A stretch of 11,727 nucleotides of DNA from CAYQQU01 sp964419545 (GCA_964419545.1 CAYQQU010000114.1:1-11727); one strand, 5' to 3'; positions 1-6,699 are shown, counted from the stretch's first letter. Numbers and translations are program-made. Notes: a model not told the origin generated them from the sequence alone.

Positions 1-357
1 AATAGGTTGAGGTTGAGAGCTCCGCGGGTGCTTCCAACTAAGTTGAAGTCCTTGCTGGTGTGCGCTTTACTAGTTTACGACGCCAACGGCTAAAGACCAA
101 AGACCAACGACCAATAGGTTGAGGTTGAGAGCTCCGCGGGTGCTTCCAACTAAGTTGAAGTCCTTGCCGGTTTGTCCTTCACAAGTTTACGACGCCAACG
201 ACCAAAGACTAACTGCCAACGACCAATAGGTTGAGGTTGAGGGCTCCGCGGGTGCTTATAACGAAGCTAAAGTCCTGGTTGGTGTGCACTTTACACGTTT
301 ACGACGCCAACGATTTACCCGGATGAGAAGCAGACGGGCTAAAGACCAAAGACCAAC
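1..357. repeat. Tandem array of a 112-bp intergenic repeat, about three copies
   Basis: Units start at 1, 113 and 225, each opening AATAGGTTGAGGTTGAG. Units 1 and 2 are both exactly 112 bp and nearly identical over their first half. Unit 3 is more diverged and longer (225-357), because about 25 bp is inserted near 313-336 between the CGCCAACG block and the tail. Every unit contains a GCTCCGCGGGTGCTT core, a GTTTACGACGCCAACG block and a tail of degenerate heptads of the form GACCAAA/GACCAAC/GACCAAT. Units 1 and 2 also carry the imperfect palindrome CTTCCAACTAAGTTGAAG, which is decayed in unit 3. The array may continue left of the window. No ORF or RNA gene is recognisable here. It lies just downstream of the 3' end of the DUF1569 gene. 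Function is unknown; it could be a noncoding repeat family dispersed in this genome. Confidence 0.85.
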
Positions 358-359
358 AA

Positions 360-872
360 CTACCCCTCCCCTTTCACCAATCCAAACTGCCCGAAATGGT
401 GATTAAAATGTTTGTTGTGAAAATGCCGCCATTCCGTCCCGTTGAGCGGTCCGAAAATGGGGTGTGGGAGCCGGAAGCTTTCGTCTTTATCCGCGTAGAA
501 GGTGTTAAAATCCTCGATAGTCCGGAGCAAGGCGGTTTTGGCGGCAGCCAGGTCAGCGAAGGCCGTCGGTACGGGGTCGGCCGGCAGGAAAGGCGCCTGG
601 TACTCGCGCGGGAACGGCCGGTCGGTCAGCAGCCCCCGTTTCGCTTTCTCGAGCTTTTCTTCCGGCGTATACAATTTTAAAGAAATAGCGCCTACCGACA
701 AGCGCAGTACATTGGTGAGGTGCTCGACCATGCGTTGCGCGTCCATCCGCCCCCATTGCGGCGGCGTATCCGGCGCGAGCTGTTCCAGCAATTGCGGTAT
801 CCGATCGGGAAAAATGTCTTGCATGAAGTGAAAATAATAAACTTTGTTAGGACTTTCGCTGCTTATTTCCAT
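360..872 (-). CDS. DUF1569 / DinB-like putative metal-binding protein
   Basis: A small soluble protein of 170 aa with no signal peptide or membrane segment. The opening of the domain, with MQDIF near residue 17, TPPQWGRM near 36-43 and a first conserved histidine at 51 (MVEHL), resembles the DUF1569 family of the DinB-like four-helix superfamily. The C-terminal block FGPLNGTEW (140-148), then HNKHFNHHFGQFGL (152-165), supplies the clustered histidines that usually complete a metal site. Family members are thought to be metal-dependent hydrolase or thiol-transferase-like folds; no substrate can be named here. The start at 872 overlaps the last 10 bases of the upstream DUF885 gene, suggesting translational coupling. 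An alternative start at Met17 (position 824) matches the usual start of the family better, so the first 16 residues are uncertain. A DinB-superfamily assignment is likely; a biochemical role is not established. Confidence 0.82.
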   Translation of the reverse strand: MEISSESPNKVYYFHFMQDIFPDRIPQLLEQLAPDTPPQWGRMDAQRMVEHLTNVLRLSVGAISLKLYTPEEKLEKAKRGLLTDRPFPREYQAPFLPADPVPTAFADLAAAKTALLRTIEDFNTFYADKDESFRLPHPIFGPLNGTEWRHFHNKHFNHHFGQFGLVKGEG

Positions 873-2608
873 TTATCCCGCACGATCTCCTCCAGCGTAC
901 TCAGCGGTATCGAGCCGTTGGCCAGCACCATGTCGTGAAATTCCCGCAGGTCGAAGCGGGCGCCGGCAGCGGCTTCCGCGCGTTCCCGCAGCTCGCGGAT
1001 CTTCAGTTCGCCGATCTTATAGGAAACGGCCTGTCCCGGCCAGCCGATGTAGCGGTCGATCTCGGTATTTACCTCGTGCAGCGACAGGGCGGTATGTCGG
1101 GCGAGGTAGCCCACCGCCTGTTCGCGCGTCCAGCCCTTGTAGTGGATGCCCACGTCGATCACCAGTCGGCAGGCGCGCCACATCTCGTAGGTGAGGCGGC
1201 CGAAGTGGTCGTAGGGCGTGCGGTAGAGGCCCATTTCCTGGCCCAGGTATTCGCAGTACAGGGCCCAGCCTTCGCCGAAGGCGCTCAGGTACAGGTTTTG
1301 CCGGAATTCGGGTACGCCGTCCAGTTCCTGGCTGAGGGCGAATTGCAGGTGGTGGCCCGGTACGGCTTCGTGCAGGGTAAGGGCGGGCAACACGTAGAGG
1401 GGCCGGCTGTCCAGCTGGTAGGTATTTACCCAGTACGTGCCGGCGCGGTGGTTGGCCAGGGCGCCGGGCACGTAGCGGCCGCCGGTATAGTTGGGTGCGA
1501 TGTCGTCGGGCACGGGCGCCACGCCGTACGGCAGGCGCGGCAGGCGGTTGAAGTACCGGGGCAGCATGCCGTCGATGGTTTTCGAGAGCCAGGCGGCGTA
1601 GTGGAGCAGTTCTTCAGACGTCTTCGCGTAAAACCGGGGATCGGTGCGCAGGAATTCCAGGAACGACTCGAAGGACCCTTCGTAGTTCAGTTCCGCGATC
1701 ACGGCCTCCATCTCTTCCCGGATGCGCGCCACCTCAGCCTGTCCTTTTTCGAAAACCTCGTCGGGCGTCATATCGAGGGTGGTGAAATAGCGGATGCGTT
1801 GCTCGTAGTACTGGCGGCCGCTCGGCAGCTCTGAAGCGGCGATGGTGGTACGCGCCTTGGGGAGGTATTGGTTTTCGATAAAATCGTAGAGGCGCCGGTA
1901 AGCCGGGAGCACCGAATTCCGGATGGCGCGTTCGGCGGCGCCCCGGAGTTCGGCCTGCGTAGTCGAGTCGATAGTGGCGGGCAGTTCGGCGAAGGGCGCG
2001 TAAAATTCGCTTTCCAGCGGGTTGTCGATCAGGAAAGGCGCGACGGTAGCCAGCGCTTTTTCCGTGATCAGGCGGGGCTGGGTAATTTCGCGTTTGATCC
2101 CTTCCCCCATCAGGGCGATGTGGGCGTCGGTATATTCGTCGAAAGCGCGCAGTCTCAGGATGTAGTTGTCGTAGTGGGCGACCTCATCCAGCGGCATATT
2201 GCGCATGGCGAAAGCAAAGTCGGTGTGAAAACCGCCTTCGGCGTTGAGGGGCAGGCAATAAGCGCCGAAGTTGACCTGGGCGATGCGGTCTTGCAGTACG
2301 AATTGGAAAACGTCGTAGCTCACCTTATCCGCAGGCGGCAAGGCTTCGCGGCTCAGTTTGGTCAGGCGGTAGAGCAGCGAGCTCCAGAAGGCGGCGCGTC
2401 GTTTTTCGCTTTCGGCGCTCACTTCCGGCAGCCGGTCGTTGTAATCGTACACGCCGCAGCGGGTAGCGAATAGCGGATACTCTTCCATCTCAAAGACCCA
2501 CATCTCGTCGAAAAGGCGCTGCAATTCCGCGGCAGGGGAAGGCTGTGCGGACAGCTCAGGAGTAGGGAACAATAGAAAACAGGCGGCAAAGCTAAGCAGG
2601 GTTCGCAT
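863..2608 (-). CDS. Secreted DUF885 family metallopeptidase-like protein
   Basis: A 581-aa protein with an N-terminal signal peptide (about residues 1-21, hydrophobic LLSFAACFLLF, cleavage near ELSA-QP), so probably periplasmic or cell-surface. The family-defining zinc motif HEAVPGHH is at 413-420 (HExxPGHH, a variant of HExxH). It is followed by GEGWALYCE (445-453), which carries acidic residues likely to complete the zinc site, and by the conserved block EIDRYIGWPGQAVSYKIG (516-533). Length and motif order are typical for full-length DUF885 proteins, which are predicted zinc peptidases, some possibly carboxypeptidase-like; the natural substrate is unknown. It is the first gene of a two-gene minus-strand unit, and its stop overlaps the start of the DUF1569 gene. 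No convincing -7 box was found upstream. A partial copy of a transposon end lies 27 bp before the start codon, so the promoter region may have been disturbed. Confidence 0.93.
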   Translation of the reverse strand: MRTLLSFAACFLLFPTPELSAQPSPAAELQRLFDEMWVFEMEEYPLFATRCGVYDYNDRLPEVSAESEKRRAAFWSSLLYRLTKLSREALPPADKVSYDVFQFVLQDRIAQVNFGAYCLPLNAEGGFHTDFAFAMRNMPLDEVAHYDNYILRLRAFDEYTDAHIALMGEGIKREITQPRLITEKALATVAPFLIDNPLESEFYAPFAELPATIDSTTQAELRGAAERAIRNSVLPAYRRLYDFIENQYLPKARTTIAASELPSGRQYYEQRIRYFTTLDMTPDEVFEKGQAEVARIREEMEAVIAELNYEGSFESFLEFLRTDPRFYAKTSEELLHYAAWLSKTIDGMLPRYFNRLPRLPYGVAPVPDDIAPNYTGGRYVPGALANHRAGTYWVNTYQLDSRPLYVLPALTLHEAVPGHHLQFALSQELDGVPEFRQNLYLSAFGEGWALYCEYLGQEMGLYRTPYDHFGRLTYEMWRACRLVIDVGIHYKGWTREQAVGYLARHTALSLHEVNTEIDRYIGWPGQAVSYKIGELKIRELRERAEAAAGARFDLREFHDMVLANGSIPLSTLEEIVRDKWK

Positions 2609-2634
2609 GATTTGGGGATTTTTTGTGTAGTAAG

Positions 2635-2648
2635 CAGGGCAATCGTAT
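2635..2648. repeat. Partial extra copy of the miniature-element terminal repeat
   Basis: CAGGGCAATCGTAT matches the first 14 bases of the terminal inverted repeat at 2710 (CAGGGCAATCGCAT) at 13 of 14 positions and in the same orientation, then diverges. No matching inverted partner or flanking duplication was found for it. It lies between the DUF885 start codon and the complete miniature element and may be a remnant of an earlier insertion. Confidence 0.5.
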
Positions 2649-2709
2649 GCTACCTGAGTGCTTGTACGAATGTTTTCCGGAAATTACTGCATCGATCGGG
2701 GAATAATGC

Positions 2710-2862
2710 CAGGGCAATCGCATTTAATTTCTGGTTCTTGAAAAAGTAGGAAAAAACCTCGTTTTCACCTCGATCCTAAAGGAAGAACGAGGTTTTTTCC
2801 TTGCGTTCCGTATGAGTTTATTGGCAATGGGGCGGTAGCATCTTTTAAATGCGATTGCCCTG
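2710..2862. mobile_element. 153-bp miniature inverted-repeat transposable element (CAGGG ends)
   Basis: The element has perfect 18-bp terminal inverted repeats, CAGGGCAATCGCATTTAA at 2710-2727 and its exact reverse complement at 2845-2862. It is flanked by an exact 10-bp direct repeat GGAATAATGC (2700-2709 and 2863-2872), the signature of a target-site duplication. It is too short to encode a transposase, so it must have been moved in trans. From memory of IS classification, CAGGG ends together with 8-10 bp duplications fit the ISAs1 family; that family assignment is an inference. The interior holds a 15-bp-stem hairpin. Perfect ends and an exact duplication suggest a recent insertion. It sits between the divergent DUF885 gene and the 229-aa lipoprotein gene, just upstream of the promoter of the latter. 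Confidence 0.85.
2749..2800. terminator. Bidirectional terminator-like hairpin inside the miniature element
   Basis: GGAAAAAACCTCGTT (2749-2763) pairs perfectly over 15 bp with AACGAGGTTTTTTCC (2786-2800), leaving a 22-nt loop. The A-run on one side and the T-run on the other give an intrinsic-terminator shape on both strands. Because it is inside the mobile element, the insertion would insulate the divergent neighbours from read-through. It could instead be a structural part of the transposable element. Confidence 0.6.
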
Positions 2863-2903
2863 GGAATAATGCGCCCGTTTCTTTTTTCTTGCGGTGCATT
2901 ATT

Positions 2904-2911
2904 TAATTTTG
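2904..2911 (+). promoter_or_regulatory. Bacteroidota -7 box for the 229-aa lipoprotein gene
   Basis: TAATTTTG matches the Bacteroidota consensus TAnnTTTG. It ends 20 nt before the ATG at 2932, the same geometry as the boxes before the ArsA-like and SulP genes. No clear -33 TTTG is present. It begins 42 bp beyond the right end of the miniature element, so the insertion left it intact. Confidence 0.6.
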
Positions 2912-2931
2912 TGGATCAAAAACCGACTACT

Positions 2932-3621
2932 ATGATTCGGATACGCTTCGCTTTCTTTTTCGCCATGCTGCTCCTGGCCGGCTGCCAGGACGGCGCCGGT
3001 ACCGGCAAGCGCGAGATGGGCGCCGTGGCTCCTTCCTCCGGCTCCCCCGAAGCCGCCGGCCTGCCGCCGGTCGAACTGCCGGTAGACCCCGCCACCGGCC
3101 GGCCTCAGAATTACACCGGCATCCCCGGCAGCACGCCTCCGGAAGCGACCCTGCTCACCACCAATACGCGCCGCATGAAATTCCGCGATCACGTGGTGGT
3201 CGTCCGCCGCCTGGAAGAAGGGGGCGAAATGGTGACCGTCTACCACCGGGAGAACGACAATGCCGGCGACCTCATCAAGCGCTTCGAAGAAAACCTGATC
3301 TTCTTCGCGGGCATGTACGGCGCGCACCTGCTGTTGGAGCAAGGCACGGACAGCGACCTGCGCACGGTCAGCGTCTACGACATCGCCGCCGAGGGCGGTC
3401 CGCAGCTGCGCTTCAAGGCCCACCACCACGTCCACCAACTGGCCGTCGAAGACAACCGACTGGTATTCTATGCCCTCCTGCCCGACGAAACCGCGACCTG
3501 CCCCATCGAAGACCCCCGCCGGGGCCCGCTGGAAGGCCGCCCCTTCAACGAATTCCACTACGACTTCAATACTCGCGAATCCGCACCTACCGGTGTGCGG
3601 CTTTGTTTGTTTGTTGAATAG
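2932..3621 (+). CDS. Hypothetical lipoprotein, 229 aa
   Basis: The N-terminus MIRIRFAFFFAMLLLAGC is a lipoprotein signal peptide with lipobox LAGC at 15-18, giving a lipidated Cys18. A low-complexity Gly/Pro/Ser/Ala linker follows (about 19-75), then a beta-rich C-terminal domain (about 78-215). I recognise no domain. The start at 2932 was chosen over an in-frame ATG at 2869 because the signal peptide begins there and the -7 box at 2904-2911 lies between the two; the upstream ATG is part of the target duplication of the miniature element. The last residues (APTGVRLCLFVE) are encoded by a terminator hairpin and its T-rich tail, so the extreme C-terminus may have been shaped by RNA structure rather than protein function. 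The gene is monocistronic and convergent with the SDR gene. Function is unknown. Confidence 0.85.
   Translation: MIRIRFAFFFAMLLLAGCQDGAGTGKREMGAVAPSSGSPEAAGLPPVELPVDPATGRPQNYTGIPGSTPPEATLLTTNTRRMKFRDHVVVVRRLEEGGEMVTVYHRENDNAGDLIKRFEENLIFFAGMYGAHLLLEQGTDSDLRTVSVYDIAAEGGPQLRFKAHHHVHQLAVEDNRLVFYALLPDETATCPIEDPRRGPLEGRPFNEFHYDFNTRESAPTGVRLCLFVE
3581..3617 (+). terminator. Intrinsic terminator overlapping the 3' end of the lipoprotein gene
   Basis: CCGCAC (3581-3586) and GTGCGG (3595-3600) form a 6-bp GC-rich stem with an 8-nt loop. A T-rich run (CTTTGTTTGTTTGTT) follows directly. The hairpin lies entirely within the coding sequence and the T-tract runs up to the stop codon. A second weak hairpin (AGCGA 3623-3627 / TCGCT 3633-3637) follows. 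Confidence 0.6.
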
Positions 3622-3665
3622 CAGCGATTACTTCGCTCTTTGTGGTTTGGAACTGCGAAGCTGCT

Positions 3666-4430
3666 TTACATCCCCTTCACCGTCATCCCGCCATCCACCA
3701 CGATATTCTGCCCCGTGATATAGGCCGCTTTATCCATAGCCAGAAAGGCGATGATGCCGGACACCTCTTCCGGTTCGGCGATACGGCCCAGGGGCGTGCG
3801 GTCGAGGATGAGGCGCAGGCGCTCGGGCTGGTTGAGGACGGGCTCGGCGAGGGGCGTGCGCGTATACCAGGGCGAGATAGCGTTGACGCGGATGCCGTCG
3901 GGCGCCCATTCCACGGCCAGGTGGCGCGTCATCTGGATCAAAGCGGCTTTAGTCATGCCGTAGGGCGCGCCGCTGCGCACGTCGACGAGGGCGGCTACCG
4001 AGGCGACGTTGATGACGGCGGCGCGGCCGGCTTTCTGCAGGCGCGGGTAGCAGGCCTGGGTGAGGGCCAGAGCGCTGGTGAGGTTGGTCTCGAAGATTTG
4101 GCGGTATTCGGCTGCTGTATATTCCGTGAAGCTTTTGCGGATGTTCATGCCCACGTTGTTGACGAGCAGGTCGAGCGCGTCCCAGTCGGCGGGCAGGGTG
4201 TCGAGCAGGGCCTGGCGGCCGGCTCCGGTGCTCAGGTCGGCTGCCGCGCCCTCGGCGGAATGGCCTTCGCGGCGGAGCTGGGCTACGGTAGCAGCTACCG
4301 CTTCCGCATCGCGAGCGTTAATGAAAACGGCGGCGCCCAGGGTTGCCAGCTCGCGGGCGGCGGCGAGGCCAATCCCTTTGGTCGACCCGGTGATCAGGGC
4401 CTTTTTGCCGTTCAGAGTCCATGGGTTCAT
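3666..4430 (-). CDS. SDR family NAD(P)-dependent oxidoreductase
   Basis: A 254-aa classical short-chain dehydrogenase/reductase, cytoplasmic, with a single Rossmann domain. The cofactor motif TGSTKGIG is at 14-21. NNVG is at 91-94 (NNAG variant), and the catalytic tetrad is Asn116, Ser144, Tyr157 and Lys161 (YGMTK). The C-terminal block YITGQNIVVDGG (237-248) is typical of the family. Arg40 after the second beta strand favours NADP(H) binding, an inference. The overall look (TLNGKKALITGSTKGIG start, ISPWYTRTPL near 185-194) resembles the tropinone-reductase-like SDR subgroup, but the substrate cannot be predicted. The start codon lies within the 3' part of the upstream mscS-like reading frame (113-bp out-of-frame overlap), suggesting co-transcription with it. 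A start much further downstream is excluded because the cofactor motif begins at residue 14. No Shine-Dalgarno is seen; the leader is the C-rich simple repeat at 4440-4460. Confidence 0.94.
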   Translation of the reverse strand: MNPWTLNGKKALITGSTKGIGLAAARELATLGAAVFINARDAEAVAATVAQLRREGHSAEGAAADLSTGAGRQALLDTLPADWDALDLLVNNVGMNIRKSFTEYTAAEYRQIFETNLTSALALTQACYPRLQKAGRAAVINVASVAALVDVRSGAPYGMTKAALIQMTRHLAVEWAPDGIRVNAISPWYTRTPLAEPVLNQPERLRLILDRTPLGRIAEPEEVSGIIAFLAMDKAAYITGQNIVVDGGMTVKGM

Positions 4431-5322
4431 AAGGCGGATGGTGGTTGGTGGTTGGTTGGGTCGATTCCATATCGACGTGAAAAGAATGGGCTTTGATATC
4501 GGCCAGCTGGAATTTCAGGATCAGTCCGCTGCGAACGTCGTTGCCCAGCTCCCAGGCGTCGGAGGGCGAATCCGCCCAGGCGGCCAGCCAGCAGCGGTAA
4601 CCTTGCTGGGCCATCTCCATCACCCAGAAGGACGGCTCTTCCGTTTTGGCGAAAAACGGGCTCTGGCGGGCTATCTGGACGGCGTATTTTTTCACTTCTT
4701 CCAGGTTGGTCTGGTACGACACCCAGAATTCCACTTTAGCCCACACGAAATTGTCGTGCAGCGAATAGTTGGTGAATTCGGTGTTCAGCATCTTGCTGTT
4801 GGGCAGCACGAAGCGTCGCCAGTCCCACAGCTTCATGATGGTATTGGTCATCGTAATGTCCTCGATGGTGCCGTACTGCCCGTCGATGAGCACCGTATCG
4901 CCGATGCGGAAGGGCTGGGCGAAGGAGATGATGACGCCGGAAATGAAATTCTCGATAAACGGCTTGGCCAGGATGCCGGTGATCACCGCCACCGAAGCGG
5001 CAAAAATGGAGATGATGGTCGCCGGCAGGTAGTTCAGCATGGGGATGATCATCAGGAAAAGCCAGAGCACCACGCCCACCAGGATCACCGTAGTCTCGAT
5101 GATGCTGAAGCGGGTGTTGATGCTGTCGAGGGCTTCTTCTTTCAGGGTGCGCACCGGATGGTCCACCGGCGAATTGGTGAGGATAGGATCCATCACCCGG
5201 CGCTCTTTCAGGTTTTGCCGTCGGTTGTTGCGCACCCGCTTGATCCAGGTCGTCAGCAACAGGATCAGCAGCGGGCCGAAAAGCCCGACCGTGATGAGGT
5301 ATATAGTAGTGTATTGGGACAT
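4318..5322 (-). CDS. MscS-family mechanosensitive ion channel with aberrant C-terminal tail
   Basis: Small-conductance mechanosensitive channel homologue (about 334 aa) in the inner membrane, which would release solutes on osmotic downshock. Hydrophobic helices lie at about 6-26, 73-98 and 99-135. The pore/linker region is followed by the hallmark AQPFRIGDTVLIDGQYGTIEDI (135-156) and WDWRRFVLPNSKML (166-179). A cytoplasmic domain continues to about 285. The start at 5322 (MSQYTTIYLITVG) was chosen over an upstream in-frame Met at 5511 because the intervening residues are hydrophilic, unlike the family, and would place the start within the arsA-like promoter. A near-match -7 box (GAAATTTG, 5339-5346) ends 16 nt before this start. 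After about residue 287 the frame runs through a CCAAC simple repeat and then 113 bp of the SDR gene in another frame, giving an Arg/Pro-rich tail. That tail looks non-native, as if the original stop was lost. Channel identity is firm; gating type and tail function are not. Confidence 0.88.
   Translation of the reverse strand: MSQYTTIYLITVGLFGPLLILLLTTWIKRVRNNRRQNLKERRVMDPILTNSPVDHPVRTLKEEALDSINTRFSIIETTVILVGVVLWLFLMIIPMLNYLPATIISIFAASVAVITGILAKPFIENFISGVIISFAQPFRIGDTVLIDGQYGTIEDITMTNTIMKLWDWRRFVLPNSKMLNTEFTNYSLHDNFVWAKVEFWVSYQTNLEEVKKYAVQIARQSPFFAKTEEPSFWVMEMAQQGYRCWLAAWADSPSDAWELGNDVRSGLILKFQLADIKAHSFHVDMESTQPTTNHHPPYEPMDSERQKGPDHRVDQRDWPRRRPRAGNPGRRRFH
4440..4460 (+). repeat. GGTGGTTGG simple repeat at the mscS-like/SDR junction
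   Basis: On the plus strand, six closely spaced G-runs (GG, GG, GG, GG, GG, GGG) are separated by T or TT. This is a two-tetrad G-quadruplex-capable pattern on the template strand of both genes. On the mRNA it is a CCAACC/ACC repeat covering the SDR leader and encoding part of the aberrant channel tail. It ends 10 bp from the SDR start codon. Confidence 0.6.
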
Positions 5323-5497
5323 GCAATTAGCGCATTTACAAATTTCTGAGTAATGCCTGTTGGCGGATAGGACTTTCCCGTCCGGACCAAATTGCAAATT
5401 AGCGGTATCTTTCAGGGCCTGGCAAGGGTTGGACGCATTTTTTTGAGTCAACCCCCAATAAAATCCGGTGTCGTCCGCTCGTTCCCACGGGCGCCCG

Positions 5498-5505
5498 TAT
5501 CTTTG
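5498..5505 (+). promoter_or_regulatory. Bacteroidota -7 box for the ArsA-like ATPase gene
   Basis: TATCTTTG matches TAnnTTTG exactly and ends 18 nt before the ATG at 5524, implying a very short leader. No clear -33 element was seen. The 201-bp divergent gap 5323-5523 otherwise holds only the weak reverse-strand box at 5339-5346. Confidence 0.65.
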
Positions 5506-5523
5506 CCGCAAACATCCTGCAGC

Positions 5524-6684
5524 ATGCGCATCTTACTACTCACCGGAAAAGGAGGCGTGGGGAAGACTACCCTCTCGGCGGCCACTGCGCTCCGGGCCGC
5601 CGGCCGGGGCCTCAAAACGCTGGTCCTTTCGACGGACCCCGCCCACAGCCTGGCCGACGCCCTCAATCGCGAACTCTCGCCCGAACCGCAGGAAGTGGCG
5701 CCCAACCTCTTCGCCCAGGAATTCGACGTGTACTATTCCATGAAAAAACACTGGGGCAGCATCCGCGAGCTGATGCTCACCGTCTTCAAATGGCAGGGCG
5801 TAGAGAACGTGGTGGCGGAAGAACTGTCGGCCCTGCCGGGCATGGAAGAGGCTTCGGCTTTCCTCTGGCTGGAGGAATACTACCGCCGCAAAGAATACGA
5901 CCTGATCGTGATCGACAGCGCGCCTACGGGCGAGACCCTGAGCCTGCTCTCCCTGCCGCAGGTGACCCAGTCGTGGGTGTTGAAAGCTTTTCCCGGCCAG
6001 CGCGTAGCCATGAAGGGCTTCGGCGCGATGGTCCGCAATTTCACCGGCGTGCCGCTCGACAAAGGGCTGACCGAGCTGGAAAACCTCTTCGATAAGCTGG
6101 AAGCCATCCAGAAGGTGATGACCAACCCGAACGTGTGCTCCATCCGCATCGTCCTCAACCCCGAACGCATGGTGATCAAGGAAGCCAAACGGGCTTACAC
6201 CTACCTGCAGTTGTACGGCTACCACGTCGACGGCGTCATCATCAACCGCATCTTTCCGGATTCGCTCCAGGAAACGGTCTTCTCCGGCTACCTCGATTCC
6301 CAGGCCAAATACCTGGAGGAGATCGAAACGGCCTTCCAGCCGCTGCCCATCCTGCGGGTGCCGCACCAGGGGCGGGAGGTGTTCGGCCTGGAACTGCTTT
6401 CCCGCATGGGCGAAGCGGTCTACGGCGAACGCGATCCCGCGGCCATGCTCTACTACGACGAGCCTTTTCAATTCCAGGAAAACGGCAACGGCTATTTGAT
6501 GAAGATCAAACTGCCTTTTGTCGCCGGCGAAGAGGATTTTACCCTCAACAAATTCGGCGACGAGCTGGTCATCCAGCTGGGCAACCAGCGGCGGTCGGTA
6601 TTTTTACCCCGCTTCGCGAATTACCTCAAGCTGGCCGGATTCCGATTTGAGAAGCCGTGGCTGGTGGTCAGCCTGGAGAAGTGA
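5524..6684 (+). CDS. ArsA/Get3-family ATPase with C-terminal HSP20-like domain
   Basis: A 386-aa cytoplasmic P-loop ATPase of the ArsA/GET3/TRC40 group. The deviant Walker A GKGGVGKT is at 8-15. The switch I-like STDPAHSLADAL is at 36-47, the switch II-like DSAPTGETL at 131-139, and the family block LNPERMVIKEAKRAY at 211-225 precedes YGYHVDGVIINR (231-242). It has a single ATPase half rather than the tandem arrangement of classical ArsA. Residues about 320-386 (GYLMKIKLPF ... LVVSL) form a small beta-sandwich matching the ArsA HSP20-like domain found on many bacterial homologues. No arsR, arsB/acr3 or arsC is adjacent, so arsenite efflux is not supported; a chaperone-like or membrane-protein-targeting role is possible but unproven in bacteria. 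The start at 5524 rather than 5392 is chosen because the P-loop must be near the N-terminus and the -7 box at 5498 lies inside the longer ORF. It is convergent with the next operon, 15 bp away. Confidence 0.93.
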   Translation: MRILLLTGKGGVGKTTLSAATALRAAGRGLKTLVLSTDPAHSLADALNRELSPEPQEVAPNLFAQEFDVYYSMKKHWGSIRELMLTVFKWQGVENVVAEELSALPGMEEASAFLWLEEYYRRKEYDLIVIDSAPTGETLSLLSLPQVTQSWVLKAFPGQRVAMKGFGAMVRNFTGVPLDKGLTELENLFDKLEAIQKVMTNPNVCSIRIVLNPERMVIKEAKRAYTYLQLYGYHVDGVIINRIFPDSLQETVFSGYLDSQAKYLEEIETAFQPLPILRVPHQGREVFGLELLSRMGEAVYGERDPAAMLYYDEPFQFQENGNGYLMKIKLPFVAGEEDFTLNKFGDELVIQLGNQRRSVFLPRFANYLKLAGFRFEKPWLVVSLEK

Positions 6685-6699
6685 ATCGAACTGACTTGA

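Noticed and set aside
1..357. CRISPR array
   Set aside because: Units are 112 bp, directly adjacent with no unique spacers of constant length, and no cas gene is present.
935..1834. Plus-strand ORF (299 aa) opposite the DUF885 gene
   Set aside because: Shadow of a gene with an intact HEAVPGHH motif and conserved C-terminal blocks.
2869..2931. Upstream in-frame ATG for the 229-aa lipoprotein
   Set aside because: It lies within the target duplication of the miniature element, precedes the -7 box, and would bury the lipoprotein signal peptide 21 residues inside.
4060..5349. Long plus-strand ORF (429 aa) opposite the SDR and MscS-like genes
   Set aside because: Its protein is His/Arg/Gln-rich with no domain, while the opposite strand encodes two clear families. 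It is a shadow of GC-rich codon use.
5323..5511. N-terminal extension of the MscS-like protein by 63 residues
   Set aside because: The extension is hydrophilic and not family-like, and would cover the promoter of the divergent ArsA-like gene.
5392..5523. N-terminal extension of the ArsA-like ATPase by 44 residues
   Set aside because: The P-loop should be near the N-terminus, and the -7 box at 5498-5505 lies inside the extension.
5524..6684. Arsenic-resistance operon
   Set aside because: Only an ArsA-like ATPase is present; no regulator, pump or reductase is nearby.
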